Assembly: GCA_014155875.1 (NCBI GenBank)
Contig: JACEFZ010016145.1
Location: forward strand, 109,234 to 173,233
Length of the DNA stretch: 64,000 nt
Source of the DNA: Cepaea nemoralis
Taxonomy: Eukaryota; Mollusca; Gastropoda; Stylommatophora; Helicidae
Direction of reading: 5' to 3'
The notes beneath the pieces were generated by a model. That model was not told the origin of the DNA. It worked only from the letters and a program-made list of their open reading frames with translations, and did not search any database. The position numbers and the translations under genes are program-made. Below, in pieces: positions 45,501 through 51,386 of this stretch (positions are counted from its first letter, which is position 1; each line of letters opens with the position of its first letter).

Positions 45501-48365
45501 TTCACACCGTCCGAGTTTAGTTCACATGACATTTCCTGGTACCAATTTTAGGCTGGGTCAACTTACCACTTGGTATCCCAGGTCAATTTTTAACTTATGA
45601 ATCCACCTATGTGGATCGAACTCATGACCATACCACACAAGGTAAAACAGTGAAATTAGTCTTACATAGGTAAAAACTAGGTAAGAGAGGCAAAGCAAGA
45701 TAGAGAATCAGATGCATGGAGCCAAATATTTACAAGCTTCTGCGTTCGTGCGGAATATTTTTTTGGACAAAACTGTGTTGTGCCTGTTTACAGCAGAACT
45801 GAAATATTTGCACCTTTCGGTCGATACATCCGACTTATGTGGGCATTTGTTGATCGGGTTAACCTTCCCGTAAATATTTACAAGCTACACTAACTTCATT
45901 AAAACTGATGTCAGAGAGAATTAAAGCATAATGATCCCGATGTCAGAAAGAAAGTTGAATTAAATTAAAGCAGAGCCCTAACAGTCAAAGCCTGAGTCTT
46001 GCCTATCTCTTCCCCCATGTAATTTGTGGGCACTCCTCGGAACGACTGCCCCCAAATTTAGCATAAAATGAATCCTTTACAGGGCCTCATTAGCTGATAA
46101 AATAAAAAGGGAGAATTTATTCGCAACCATGTTGCGAATAAACGAAGTCTATTCGCAACCAAGAGTAGATACAAACAAGCTGTGGGAAATCCATAAACAA
46201 TATGGAGTACACATCTAACAAACCAATGTAGAAGCTTATGCAAGTAAGCAGCCATGTGCGGGGAATACCCAAGTCTGCCCCTGCCTGAAGTCTGAGTGGG
46301 TTTACCTGATGGTGAGAGACAATGGTAATAGGAAAAATAATCCACATGCAAATATCAGTCCAGTGCACTCTCCGGGCATGTTTATGTTCAGTAGTTTCCC
46401 ATTCTTTCTGAACTACCGGTACTACAGACCCGGCGACTATTCATGTTTGTTTCAGAAGGTACAGTTAGTTGGATGTCTTTTACAGGACATCACAATCAAC
46501 CAAGGAATTTATTCCAGAAGTTGGTGGTGTTGCCTTCCACTTAGGCCGTAAATAATTACTATCAGTTACCAGTAAGTTAGCTAATTTTGTCAAAATGCCG
46601 AATAACTATCTTTGTACATAGTCATCTTGTCGCTTTCACTTAATTAATTTCTGAACAATGAAAAAAAAAAATAAAATAAAAATTCGCCGGCAGGGCAGGG
46701 TAACCACTATTACAAGCAGAGATGCTTACCGCATTGCTACTGAAACCACAAAGAGTCTAACACAAATGTCTAATACAGGCAAACAAATGTCCCGATGACG
46801 TCACGTATATCACGTGACTAGCCTTTGGTTGCGAATAGAGACTTCGTTTATTGGCAACATGGTTGCGAATAGACACTTCGTAATAACAAATATGAACTAC
46901 CAACTAAAATATGGAACTGAGAAAATCAAAATACATACGAATAATATTTGACAATTATATGTCGAAACCGTGGCACAAAAGTTGCAAATTCTGTCTAAAA
47001 ACATGTTCTTTGTGACGCATAATCACTTATTAGTGAAACAAAGAATCATATAATTGAGTATGGTGGACTGCTAGACCGATCGATGGATACAATAAAAGTT
47101 TATGGGCCCAGAGTGCCCTCACTGCCGTCTGAGTGTATATCTTGTAGTACCGACGGCAGTGAGGGCCCTCTGGGCCCATAAACTTTTATTGTATCCATCG
47201 ATCGGTCTAGCAGTCCACCATACTCTATGATTCTTTGTTTCACTAATAAGTGATTATGGTCGTTCCGACAATATTCTCAAACGTCAACCGGTCTAGCAGA
47301 CGACGATACTCTCAAACATAAGCGACTGACAACACACTGCCCCGGAAATGACCTTATGAGGCCCTATAAGTATAAGGGATGCATTTTACACTAAATAATT
47401 CGTGGCCGTCGTTCGGAGGAGTGCCAATTTTTGTTGCCATCTAATTGTCCCATTGCCTAACTAATTCTATATATATGAGACTTGACATTTAGAACCCCCA
47501 TCAATCTGTTTTCTTAAAATGTTGCAGTCAAGAAGCTGCAGTGCTGTGTGATTGTGAAAAGAAGTGACTGAATAAACTATTTACATTTAATTTAGGATTG
47601 CAATTTCCAATAATTTTTTTTTTTTTTTTGGGGGGGGGGGGGGGGGGTTCAAACTACTTAACCATTCTGTGTCATTCTAAACCGCTTATATTTATTTTAT
47701 AGTATTAGAGCAATATCCTATCGTTCTCGACTACCCATTCTCACTTTGTGTGAGAAAACTAAAAATAGCAATATAGCAACAGCGTTCTTTGCATGACGCA
47801 TCCATCAACGACTCAAGTTGTGTACTACACATTTCTCTCCGTACGTTGCTCCTGAGAAACCACGCCCGCGTCGGTAACATACAACAAGGGAAAACATACA
47901 TCTGAATCAGCATGAGTAAAGTACTCACAACAACAAAAATGTGCACAATACTTACTTTGCCAGCAAGTCTTCATATTCCGCCCTGTACTTATTTGCTTCA
48001 ATCTGAAGACGGGCTTTCTCTTTTGCGGTCTCGTCTAGTAATTTGCGAAGCTCAGCAAGTTCAGATTCGTAGAGTGTTTTGACGCTAGTGACTTCTCTTC
48101 TAACAACCTCTTCGGTAGATCTTACTTGTAAAGCAAGGCGGCTATTTTCAGATTCCAAACTCCTAACTTTATCTATGTAAGCTGCCAAACGGTCGTTCAA
48201 TCCTTGAAGTTCCTCTTGTTCTTGCATTCGGGAAATCCTAGCCGGCGATGGCGGTCTGCCTGAGCGACGACCTGAAGGAGAACTAAAGCTAGTACTAGCT
48301 CCTTCCCCAGCTGAAGATGCATAGGTAGTCGTGGTGACGGTTCTTTTAGTTTGCTTTGACGACAT
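18524..48365 (-). CDS. LMN: Nuclear lamin gene, whole coding span (11 core exons plus one cassette)
   Basis: This gene encodes a nuclear intermediate filament protein that polymerises under the inner nuclear membrane. Spliced without the cassette and with one base removed in exon 7, it gives about 566 residues (605 with the cassette). Order: head (1-47) with an S-P-A-R mitotic-site-like motif at residue 40; rod (about 48-393) opening with [16 protein letters not shown] and closing with [13 protein letters not shown]; basic NLS KKRRR at about 398-402; Ig-like lamin tail with [16 protein letters not shown]-terminal CaaX box CRVM. The long rod, NLS and CaaX together separate lamin from cytoplasmic intermediate filaments. 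The 171-, 126- and 221-nt exons match the sizes I recall for vertebrate LMNA exons 4-6. All splice sites are GT-AG. Introns are heavily loaded with mobile elements. Exon boundaries are read from sequence; no transcript was available. Confidence 0.95.
18838..19255 (-). mobile_element. 5'-truncated copy of the APE/RT/RNH LINE (3' UTR only)
   Basis: Matches the LINE 3' end: gttcttctttgcgttcatcc, acacatccgacttttagcgt, cgagggaatcgtcacgtcct, and tatattgggcatttcgttcg. It lies just upstream of the lamin terminal exon in its last intron. Confidence 0.7.
19297..19540. repeat. 43-bp tandem repeat (3 copies) and a second LINE-tail scrap
   Basis: gtcagagctgttc starts at 19297, 19340 and about 19382. From about 19480 a decayed LINE/SINE N tail follows in reverse (aggacggcacttccggcttc, gaggttagccttcctcggg). 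Confidence 0.6.
19644..19712 (+). repeat. 69-bp direct repeat, left copy
   Basis: Begins tagatcaccagagtcataca and ends acagatcaacta. It matches 23064-23132 with two mismatches. The two copies bracket 3.35 kb that includes a decayed transposase. Confidence 0.9.
20091..21640 (+). pseudogene. Decayed Tc1/mariner-superfamily (DDE_3-type) transposase
   Basis: Would have been a DNA transposase. An N-terminal helix-turn-helix-like part (about 20160-20400) is followed, after a SINE insertion, by [20 protein letters not shown], the first catalytic Asp in [11 protein letters not shown], the second in PIMDNA, and a C-terminal [17 protein letters not shown] with the catalytic Glu. Stops and frameshifts (for example after DKE and after IMDNA) disable it. 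Terminal inverted repeats were not identified. Confidence 0.8.
20400..20685 (-). mobile_element. tRNA-derived SINE, family A, inserted in the transposase
   Basis: The reverse complement starts ggagtctccgtggcgaagtg with box A and ggttcgattct box B, and ends gtcgccctgtcgac. The host frame continues after it. The flanking 14-15 bp attataaaaaatgct (20385-20399) and attataaaaatgct (20686-20699) look like a target-site duplication. Confidence 0.8.
21700..22537. other. Non-coding remainder of the 3.35-kb block
   Basis: No convincing frame. Probably decayed flank or 3' part of the DNA element. Confidence 0.4.
22538..22742 (+). mobile_element. tRNA-derived SINE, family A
   Basis: Starts gggagactccgtggtgaagt and ends gcagtcgaccctgtcgactt, with the family body (gggtcatcgctggagctatg). 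Confidence 0.8.
23064..23132 (+). repeat. 69-bp direct repeat, right copy
   Basis: Second copy of 19644-19712. It is followed by a partial further tandem unit (tagcagcag..aactagatca at 23042 and 23131). Confidence 0.9.
23165..23396 (+). mobile_element. SINE family B, running directly into the minisatellite
   Basis: Contains aacgtggctgaataaataac, ggactaaaatgttgacttct, aaattacaagtacctcagaa, and ctggtaatagggaaagtgag. Where other copies continue into ggcactactagaggtagtg, this one passes into the 22-bp tandem array. Confidence 0.8.
23397..25355 (+). repeat. 22-bp minisatellite, about 89 units
   Basis: The 22-bp unit is gtggcaagtactagaagtag followed by ta. Two linked variants alternate: actagaag and actggagg. 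A third has ggtaag instead of ggcaag. It lies in the last lamin intron. The frames with period 22 ([17 protein letters not shown] on the minus strand) are artefacts of the repeat. Copy number is estimated from length. Confidence 0.97.
25356..26476 (+). mobile_element. 5'-truncated LINE with intact RNase H-bearing ORF 3' end
   Basis: An uninterrupted frame (Met at 25398 but open further upstream, to 26453) covers the end of an RT ([15 protein letters not shown]) and a complete RNase [29 protein letters not shown] and [20 protein letters not shown]. The C-terminus ([20 protein letters not shown]) is the usual end of such polyproteins. The 3' tail is a (taac)n run. A 13-bp duplication (actagaggtagta) at 25343-25355 and 26477-26489 marks insertion into the minisatellite. 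A small duplicated filler (atatagtaatacag) sits at the 5' junction. The intact frame suggests a recent insertion. Confidence 0.92.
26477..26645 (+). repeat. 22-bp minisatellite, remainder after LINE insertion
   Basis: About 7-8 further units of the same array, starting within the second copy of the 13-bp target duplication. Confidence 0.95.
26755..26905 (+). mobile_element. Short SINE N (shares the LINE 3' tail)
   Basis: Begins ccccgggaaggttaacccgg, contains gtcggatgtgtcggcctaac and ctccggatgaacgcagaaga, and ends in (gaa)n. Flanked by aagtct on both sides, a short possible target duplication. Confidence 0.75.
26948..27043 (-). CDS. LMN: Lamin exon 10: end of tail domain
   Basis: 96 nt, phase 0, acceptor caacag. 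It encodes [20 protein letters not shown] and then [12 protein letters not shown], corresponding to the last strand of the Ig fold and the start of the flexible tail. The donor (gtttgt) is weaker. If it were not used, translation would end after four more residues without a CaaX box. Confidence 0.88.
27700..28500 (-). pseudogene. Decayed LINE RNase H and C-terminus in lamin intron 10
   Basis: The minus strand contains [18 protein letters not shown], then [15 protein letters not shown], and later [11 protein letters not shown]. This is the order seen in the intact copy at 25398-26453, with many stops. It is the same LINE type, older. Confidence 0.75.
28780..28896 (-). CDS. LMN: Lamin exon 9: tail Ig fold
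   Basis: 117 nt, phase 0, acceptor gttaccag and donor gtataa. It begins [20 protein letters not shown] and continues [19 protein letters not shown]. The THSPP.DLV motif is diagnostic of the lamin tail domain. Confidence 0.94.
29178..29279 (-). CDS. LMN: Lamin exon 8: tail Ig fold
   Basis: 102 nt, phase 0 at both ends, acceptor atgcag and donor gtaggt. It encodes [20 protein letters not shown] and then [14 protein letters not shown]. This matches the lamin tail pattern of an N-W-Q strand followed by K-A-G-Q-x-V-T. Confidence 0.93.
29459..29575 (-). CDS. LMN: Candidate lamin cassette exon inside the tail Ig fold
   Basis: 117 nt (39 codons), open in phase 0, with acceptor ccttttag-like sequence (ctttag) and donor gtatat. 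It encodes [20 protein letters not shown] followed by [19 protein letters not shown]. It sits between exon 7 (phase 0) and the exon starting DIPLNHWQ, so it can be included or skipped without changing frame. Canonical lamins pass directly between the flanking strands, so this would be a loop insert. I have an unverified recollection of a mollusc (squid) lamin isoform with a tail insert. I do not recognise the 39-residue sequence otherwise. Confidence 0.65.
30004..30173 (-). CDS. LMN: Lamin exon 7: NLS and start of tail domain, with an apparent 1-nt frameshift
   Basis: The acceptor chosen is acacaag before TAGC. One base completes Ser, then SGKKRRRVD supplies the nuclear localisation signal, and [12 protein letters not shown] begins the first strand of the lamin Ig fold. 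Read literally, the frame then runs into Gln-His-Tyr-stop before the gtatgg donor. Dropping one C of the CC opposite 30019-30020 restores INTTDK, which joins in phase 0 to the next exon's [10 protein letters not shown]. The literal exon is 170 nt; 169 would be in phase. This could be an assembly error, a polymorphism or a real lesion. The acceptor is less certain than the others, and no S/T-P site lies between rod end and NLS. Confidence 0.85.
30310..31200 (-). pseudogene. RTE-like LINE reverse transcriptase fragment in lamin intron 6
   Basis: The minus strand carries the RT palm ([18 protein letters not shown], then [15 protein letters not shown] with the YADD catalytic box), the thumb ([20 protein letters not shown]), and after an internal deletion the C-terminus ([20 protein letters not shown] to the final FRHGT). 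The element is 5'-truncated at about 31200. The lower part of the palm-to-tail linker is missing compared with 42965-43457. Confidence 0.9.
31205..31380 (+). mobile_element. SINE family D fragment
   Basis: aagtaagtaaagaacccttt, ctatagaccaattggcactc and related phrases are shared with 37258-37510 and 45372-45660. Confidence 0.45.
31488..31708 (-). CDS. LMN: Lamin exon 6: coil 2B and rod-end motif
   Basis: 221 nt, acceptor atgcag, donor gtaagt, leaving phase 2. It starts [20 protein letters not shown] and ends with the intermediate filament termination motif [16 protein letters not shown]. Length and phase match vertebrate LMNA exon 6 as I recall it. Confidence 0.96.
31938..32240 (+). mobile_element. 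SINE family B, near full length
   Basis: Head gtccgcatggctaagaacgc, box B-like gcggttcaacccct, body ggacagctggactaaaatgt and acaagtacctctgaagtcgg, and 3' part ctggcactactgtagatagt then gcgagtgagcgcaaaa. One of five or more copies in the window. Confidence 0.8.
32776..33300 (+). pseudogene. Degenerate LINE reverse transcriptase fragment
   Basis: The plus strand reads [20 protein letters not shown], then [18 protein letters not shown] and [20 protein letters not shown], the RT palm region of a second RTE-like family. The catalytic FADD box is lost. It lies in lamin intron 5. Confidence 0.75.
33926..34051 (-). CDS. LMN: Lamin exon 5: start of coil 2
   Basis: 126 nt, phase 0 at both ends, acceptor gatag and donor gttggt. 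It encodes [20 protein letters not shown] followed by a coiled-coil stretch ending SELNRLKSE. The frame was missed by simple ORF calling because the exon lacks a Met. Confidence 0.9.
34440..35030 (+). pseudogene. Degenerate LINE reverse transcriptase fragment
   Basis: Frames read [20 protein letters not shown] and then [13 protein letters not shown], the same RT family as 32776-33300, in lamin intron 4. Confidence 0.7.
35475..35645 (-). CDS. LMN: Lamin exon 4: end of coil 1B and linker
   Basis: 171 nt, phase 0 at both ends, acceptor ttttcag and donor gtgaga. It begins [20 protein letters not shown] and includes the conserved [15 protein letters not shown]. The length equals that of the corresponding vertebrate lamin exon, as I recall it. 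Confidence 0.95.
36225..36720 (+). pseudogene. Very decayed LINE RT fragment
   Basis: Frames recall LLLADV followed by [13 protein letters not shown], matching the RT palm order (FADD region, then G-L-T-I-S-x-K-K-T). Lies in lamin intron 3. A G-tract follows at about 36908-36926. Confidence 0.45.
37009..37258 (-). mobile_element. SINE family C
   Basis: agttagttgcatatccttta, ctgtttgtgatttcttggca and cataaccccttcgctgcagt match the copy at 15085-15365. Confidence 0.65.
37258..37510 (-). mobile_element. SINE family D
   Basis: aagtaaagtacccttttaaa, tttcctggtacctgtttaag and ctgacctgggagccctggtc correspond to the copy at 45372-45660. Confidence 0.5.
37525..37662 (-). mobile_element. Short SINE N
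   Basis: Reverse-oriented: tcttcttcttcattcatcct tail, gttgaccgggttaactttcc near the 5' end. It ends at the same cccggg boundary as the other stand-alone copies. Confidence 0.7.
38184..38333 (-). CDS. LMN: Lamin exon 3: coil 1B
   Basis: 150 nt, phase 0 at both ends, acceptor caacag and donor gtaagg. It encodes [20 protein letters not shown] and then [20 protein letters not shown]. The latter is the lamin/IF coil 1B signature around LRVDLENR. Confidence 0.93.
38860..39065 (+). mobile_element. Composite SINE fragment (family B head, family C body)
   Basis: aacgtggctgaaaggacaac then ggtggttcaacgtcc resembles the B head. gaaagcaatggcaaacgact and gcaatatcctgcaaaggaca is the reverse complement of family C. 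Possibly a head swap between families. Confidence 0.5.
39066..40140. other. Lamin intron 2, nothing recognised
   Basis: AT-rich. Short open frames only. Confidence 0.5.
40149..40254 (-). CDS. LMN: Lamin exon 2: coil 1B
   Basis: The acceptor is ttcag before ATTC. The first base completes the Lys codon left by exon 1, giving KFNKRD. The exon continues through [17 protein letters not shown] to EKENQ and a gtaata donor. Length is 106 nt, with phase 2 entering and phase 0 leaving. The heptad pattern suits coil 1B. The preceding intron is about 7.7 kb and full of transposon debris. Confidence 0.9.
40730..41020 (-). mobile_element. SINE family B, near full length
   Basis: The reverse complement has head gcaggcccgaatgggtaaga, gcggttcaaccccttcac, and the 3' part ccagcactactataaatagt with an A-rich end (from 40723). 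Confidence 0.8.
41160..41800. other. Simple repeats, no gene
   Basis: (ct)n at about 41171-41198, a C-tract at about 41374-41387. Otherwise nothing recognised. Confidence 0.5.
41800..41965 (+). pseudogene. LINE RT fragment
   Basis: The plus strand reads [20 protein letters not shown] and then ALYQMKDVL, the RT thumb region of the 30310-31200 family. Confidence 0.7.
42120..42960 (-). pseudogene. Decayed copy of the APE/RT/RNH LINE (RNase H region)
   Basis: The minus strand reads [34 protein letters not shown] and further RNase H remnants. It aligns with 52660-53240 of the long copy. Continues beyond a nested insertion at 43650-43760 and 44063-44090. Confidence 0.8.
42965..43470 (+). pseudogene. 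RTE-like LINE 3' fragment nested in the other LINE
   Basis: The plus strand reads [39 protein letters not shown], and after frame breaks [20 protein letters not shown] through to AYRHGT. The 3' tail is (atgg)n at 43455-43470. Same family as 30310-31200 and complete where that copy is deleted. Confidence 0.88.
43505..43640 (+). mobile_element. Short SINE N with 12-bp target duplication
   Basis: 136 bp from gcccgggaaggttaacccgg region to ccggatgaacgcagaag. Flanked by atattgacgatt at 43493-43504 and 43641-43652, which defines both ends. Confidence 0.88.
43762..44062 (-). mobile_element. SINE family B, near full length, nested in a LINE
   Basis: Reverse-oriented: T-rich start, ccggactgaaccttgtgtgt, and head ccaatcagccatgagggcct. 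Flanked by ggcctctgc and gggctctgc of the interrupted LINE, a probable 9-bp duplication. Confidence 0.82.
44090..44390 (-). pseudogene. RTE-like LINE RT fragment (part 2)
   Basis: The minus strand carries remnants of [19 protein letters not shown] and [18 protein letters not shown], the RT fingers region, with stops. Separated from its upstream part (44776-44995) by an inverted-repeat element. Confidence 0.7.
44391..44775. mobile_element. MITE-like element with about 43-bp terminal inverted repeats
   Basis: Left end ttgtgagtaatactgagcat..tcacaaatgcggctggtca. The right end (44733-44775) is its near-complete reverse complement (tgaccagccacatttgtgaa). It interrupts an RT frame, so it is an insertion. 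cacgtgac lies just inside the right arm. Confidence 0.8.
44776..44995 (-). pseudogene. RTE-like LINE RT fragment (part 1)
   Basis: The minus strand reads [16 protein letters not shown], then [20 protein letters not shown] and [12 protein letters not shown], the N-terminal RT motif normally K-A-A-G-x-D-G-I-P. Confidence 0.75.
45090..45345 (+). pseudogene. LINE RT C-terminal scrap
   Basis: The plus strand echoes VILYGYE, MWFLKYI and [17 protein letters not shown]. Heavily decayed. Confidence 0.5.
45372..45660 (-). mobile_element. SINE family D, longest copy
   Basis: The reverse complement begins cactgttttaccttgtgtgg with box B-like gagttcgatccac, then gacccagcctaaaattggta and the 3' part gtgccttatggcagg to cccttttaca. 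The segment gacccagcctaaaattggta is the seed-like match to the 47-bp minisatellite. Confidence 0.6.
45739..45871 (-). mobile_element. Short SINE N with 15-bp target duplication
   Basis: About 133 bp, flanked by perfect aaatatttacaagct at 45724-45738 and 45872-45886. Reading in reverse it begins cgggaaggttaacccgatca and ends acgaacgcagaag. Confidence 0.9.
46118..46876. mobile_element. Non-autonomous DNA element with inverted ends, containing SINE scraps
   Basis: Left end ttattcgcaaccatgttgcg then aataaacgaagtctattcgc. The right end (about 46828-46876) is its reverse complement with few changes. Each end itself contains an inverted attcgcaacc/ggttgcgaat pair. Inside, 46258-46370 is a family B fragment and 46380-46510 a family C fragment. 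No transposase. Confidence 0.75.
47027..47259. repeat. Long hairpin, arms of about 103-108 bp
   Basis: Left arm 47027-47129 and right arm 47152-47259 are near-perfect reverse complements (one about 5-nt indel and a few mismatches) around a 22-nt loop. A third, shorter relative (accggtctagcagacgacga) follows at about 47289. Confidence 0.92.
47956..48365 (-). CDS. LMN: Lamin exon 1: head, coil 1A and start of coil 1B
   Basis: The start is the ATG at 48365, followed by Ser-Ser-Lys. It is the only Met before the rod in a frame that stays open through the rod. The exon encodes a Ser/Thr-rich head, the mitotic phosphorylation-type motif PPSPARISR, and the highly conserved rod start [19 protein letters not shown]. 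It ends with two bases (AA) of a Lys codon before gtaagt, so the phase is 2. Length is 410 nt. The open frame runs a few bases past the donor only because the intron happens to read through. Confidence 0.95.
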
Positions 48366-48560
48366 TATGTTAACTTACAAGAACCAAAACACGTACTGTT
48401 TTGTTTACAAGTGTGGTATTCTATCCCAAATCTGCAACGCTTTCACAAATGGCCGAAAGTAACGCGAACGCGCGCGTTGGAGATCACGTGACAACGCACC
48501 TCTTGCCGGTGTATCCCATCGTTCGCTTCCGCATGCCTTGTTACATACAACTGGGAGTGA
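48366..48560 (-). promoter_or_regulatory. LMN: Probable lamin 5' UTR and promoter
   Basis: The sequence directly upstream of the lamin ATG is locally CpG-rich (gcgaacgcgcgcgtt around 48464-48480). It carries a palindromic E-box CACGTG at 48485-48490 and a YY1-like CGGCCATTTG (minus strand) near 48447. No TATA box is evident. The transcription start is not determinable here. Confidence 0.4.
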
Positions 48561-48929
48561 GGGGGTTACTTAACCAGGCCAGGGAAAGCCCGCAAACAAT
48601 TGCGTGGGAGGGGAGTAGGCCGACAGGATGCTTTTTAATTGTACAAGTTTATATGCACATGCGTTAAGAGGTTCCGGAAGTCATAACAGGTCAGCCAAGA
48701 GCATCAACGATTGCACACCCTAAGAGGGCGGTGCAACATCTTTACCGCAATTGTCAGAATTTGTCATCCAACATCGACATTTAAGCTCTCGGGGCAAACC
48801 CATATGTGCCTCATCTTTCCTAGAAAGTGTCTGAGATTATAGATACTTACAGTCCCTACTCTACTCCGTCCTCTACCAAACAGGGACAAATCGGATCCCT
48901 GATTCTATCAATCATAGTTATGAGGACAA

Positions 48930-49135
48930 ATAAACTATAAACAACAGTTATAACTGACAAAATTGATGTGCAAAGAGCAAGGGGACGACAGAAATATAAA
49001 TATATGGGTGGCTTGGCCACATGGCATAATCGGGACAAGAAAACAGGCCTGATCCAAGACGTGATACTCTGAGTTGGCGAACCGTGACAGTTTACGCTTA
49101 TCGGCATGGCACTTGATGATGATAATGATTTCATC
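48930..49135 (+). pseudogene. RTE-like LINE 3' end fragment
   Basis: The plus strand resembles ITDKIDVQRARGRQKYKYMG then GLATWHNRDK, and ends at the gcatggcacttgatgatgat tail. Confidence 0.65.
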
Positions 49136-49195
49136 AGTCGTATTGTAAAATAATCGTCGATTTATATTTCCTCATCCGTTTGATCTAGTTTGCAA

Positions 49196-49305
49196 ACTTT
49201 CACTTTCATTATACATAGATATGTCCATAAGAACTTCGAGTTTTCTCTCGCAGATGTATGTTTAGCTAGTGCATTCCAAATCCTGCCTCTTTTCAAACTA
49301 TGTCC
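49196..49305 (+). pseudogene. Coding-like open segment left of the hAT insertion (unidentified)
   Basis: The plus strand, after a possible acceptor (gtttgatctag), reads LQTFTFIIHRYVHKNFEFSL then ADVCLASAFQILPLFKLCP, with no stop until the insertion site. I do not recognise the family. It may be one piece with 58656-58897. It could also be chance. Confidence 0.3.
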
Positions 49306-49313
49306 CTAGGTAT

Positions 49314-50125
49314 CAGTGTTGCCATTTTGACGCTGTTCGCACCACGTTTGGTGCTCTGTCAAGCCATTTGGTGCCAAAATATTGCATATGACGCGGCAGC
49401 GCAAATTTAGTGCTTCACAATTATTTTATTTTTTTTTTTTTGGGGGGGGGGGGGGTCGTGATTTTTTGGGGGGTGGGTAAAAATCATTTTGGGAACACTA
49501 AAAAGCCGAATTTGAACTGAAGCTCCGGGAAGGTTAACCCGGTCAACAAATGCCCGCAGAAGTCGGATGTGTCGGCCTAACGGCGCAAGAACGCAGCTCT
49601 GCTGTAAACAGGCACAACGCAATCACATCTGGGGAAAAAAACTCCGGATGAACGCAGAATAAGAAGAAGAAGAACTGAAGCGAGGGAGTAAAACAGTCCT
49701 AATACGTTGCCGCGCAATATTCAACTAATTTAACTCCTTTAATACAGTTTGTGGTTACTTACTTAGACTTCTTGAAGTGAGAGACTGCAACGCGTAGGCA
49801 ATATGTAATGCGTTAAAAGATTGTTTAAACAAGAATGGACTTGAGTTGCAATGACTAGTTGCACTCGGCACTGACGATGCACCTGTCATGACAGGTGTAA
49901 ACAATGGAGTGTATACAAAATTAAAATCCGAAGTTCCTCATCTGGTACTAGTTAGGTGTGTATGTCATTCCCGTCAGCTGGCAGTGTCACAGGCTGCCAG
50001 CTGCGTGTCTGCCCAGAAACATAAGAGTTCATGATTAGAGAAACATATAACTGGTTTTCTCACTCAAGTCTTCGTCAAGTAAAGTACAGGGAGCTTTTTG
50101 CTTCAATAAATGATGGAGGGTTGTT
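49314..50125 (+). mobile_element. hAT element, 5' part (before the nested LINE)
   Basis: Begins CAGTGTTGCCATTTTGACGC, preceded by ctaggtat (49306-49313). The same 8 bases follow the far end at 58654-58661. Contains tggtgc-rich subterminal repeats. A second copy of this 5' end starts at 63639. No coding sequence here. Confidence 0.85.
49524..49671 (+). mobile_element. Short SINE N with 10-bp target duplication and an empty-site comparison
   Basis: Flanked by gaactgaagc at 49514-49523 and 49672-49681. The second hAT copy at about 63830 has the uninterrupted sequence gtgaactgaagcgagggagt, directly showing the insertion. Ends in (gaa)n. Confidence 0.93.
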
Positions 50126-50579
50126 GTTGTTCTTCTTCTTCGTACATCCGTGTTTTTTTTTTCGGATGTGATTGCGTTGTGCCTGTTTACAGCAGAGCTG
50201 CGTTCTTGCGCCGTTAGGCCGACACATCCGACTTCTGCGGGCATTTGTTGACCGGGTTAACCTTCCCGGGGGTTTCTTAGGACATTTGACTCTCACTGTT
50301 GTGGTGTTATCCCCCATCCCAGCTGGTCCATATAGAACAGCCAAAGATCCTGGTCAGCCCTCAAGGGAAGGCAGGGGCAGACCATGGGCATTCCCCGCCA
50401 TCCAAGGAGGCTTCCATACTTGCAGAGCCGATACATAGCGCTCTGGTACTGGGCTCACCCAAGGAATCGTCACGTCCTGCACATGGCTGCTTAGCCCTCA
50501 CTTCCGTATATTGGGCCTTCCGTTCACCATAGGCTGTTCTTCCGGAAACCAGAAGTATGCAGTCTGCAGATGACATCCA

Positions 50580-50880
50580 CACAGTGAGCTTTCGATTCGG
50601 ACTTTCCATGTTAATGGATTTTGCTATCCAAGCAATATTCCATTTCATGCCACTAGGACACTTTTCCACCTTTTATGAAGCCCACACAGTGGGCTTTTGA
50701 TTCAGACTTTCCACGTAATGGATTTGCTATCCAAGCAATATTCCATTTTGTGCCACTAGGACACTTTTCCACCTTTTATGAAGCCCCCACGGTGGGCTTT
50801 TGATTCGGACTTTCCACGTAATGGATTTGCTATCCAAGCAATATTCCATTTCATGCCTCTGGGTCTTCATGCACCTTTAA
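50580..50880 (-). repeat. 103-bp tandem units in the LINE 3' UTR (truncated copy, 3 units)
   Basis: Units start near agtgagctttcgattcggac (50580), 50682 and about 50786, each containing tggatttgctatccaagcaa and gacacttttccaccttttat. Confidence 0.9.
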
Positions 50881-51386
50881 ATGTCAACCTGTATGTAGTT
50901 AAAGTAAGCTGCGGTCAACTTTAGCTTGTTGATATCTCCATAGAGCTTGTCCTCAAATGAAGCAGGTGTGTTCCAAAATATCTTTCTCTGTTCTGCATAC
51001 GTTGGGCAATCCTGCAGCAAATGTTTTGCTGTCATTTTTCCAGTTCTACAATTACATTCATCGGTATCTCCTATCTTTAGTTTATTGAACAAGTGGTATT
51101 TCAGCCTGTTATGTCCTGTGCGGAGTCTGAAGATTGCTACTTGTTCTCTTCGGTCGAGTTTGTAATATGCATCATCCTTCTGATGGCCTGGATGCTCTGA
51201 TTCCCATTTGGTTCTATAAGTGCTTTTTATCAACCTCTTTGCCTCATTATAGGTTATGTCTATGTCAGGCTGTGGTAGTCGTCCGCCCTCTTTTGCCAGT
51301 CTGTCAGCCTCTTCGTTTCCAGGTATACTGCAATGTGATGGGATCCACTGTATTACAACTTTTTTTGGATTCTGGCATAGACCCAT
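50877..51386 (-). pseudogene. Second, truncated copy of the LINE RNase H end
   Basis: 170 open codons: VIQWIPSHCSIPGNEEADRL (RNase H C-terminal His/Asp region) to the stop after TAAYFNYIQVDI. Nearly identical to 52300-52800 of the long copy. This copy shows the intact ORF2 C-terminus. Confidence 0.9.

Noticed and set aside
48401..48667. 88-residue plus-strand frame over the lamin promoter
   Set aside because: No similarity that I recognise; it overlaps the CpG-rich promoter and is probably chance.
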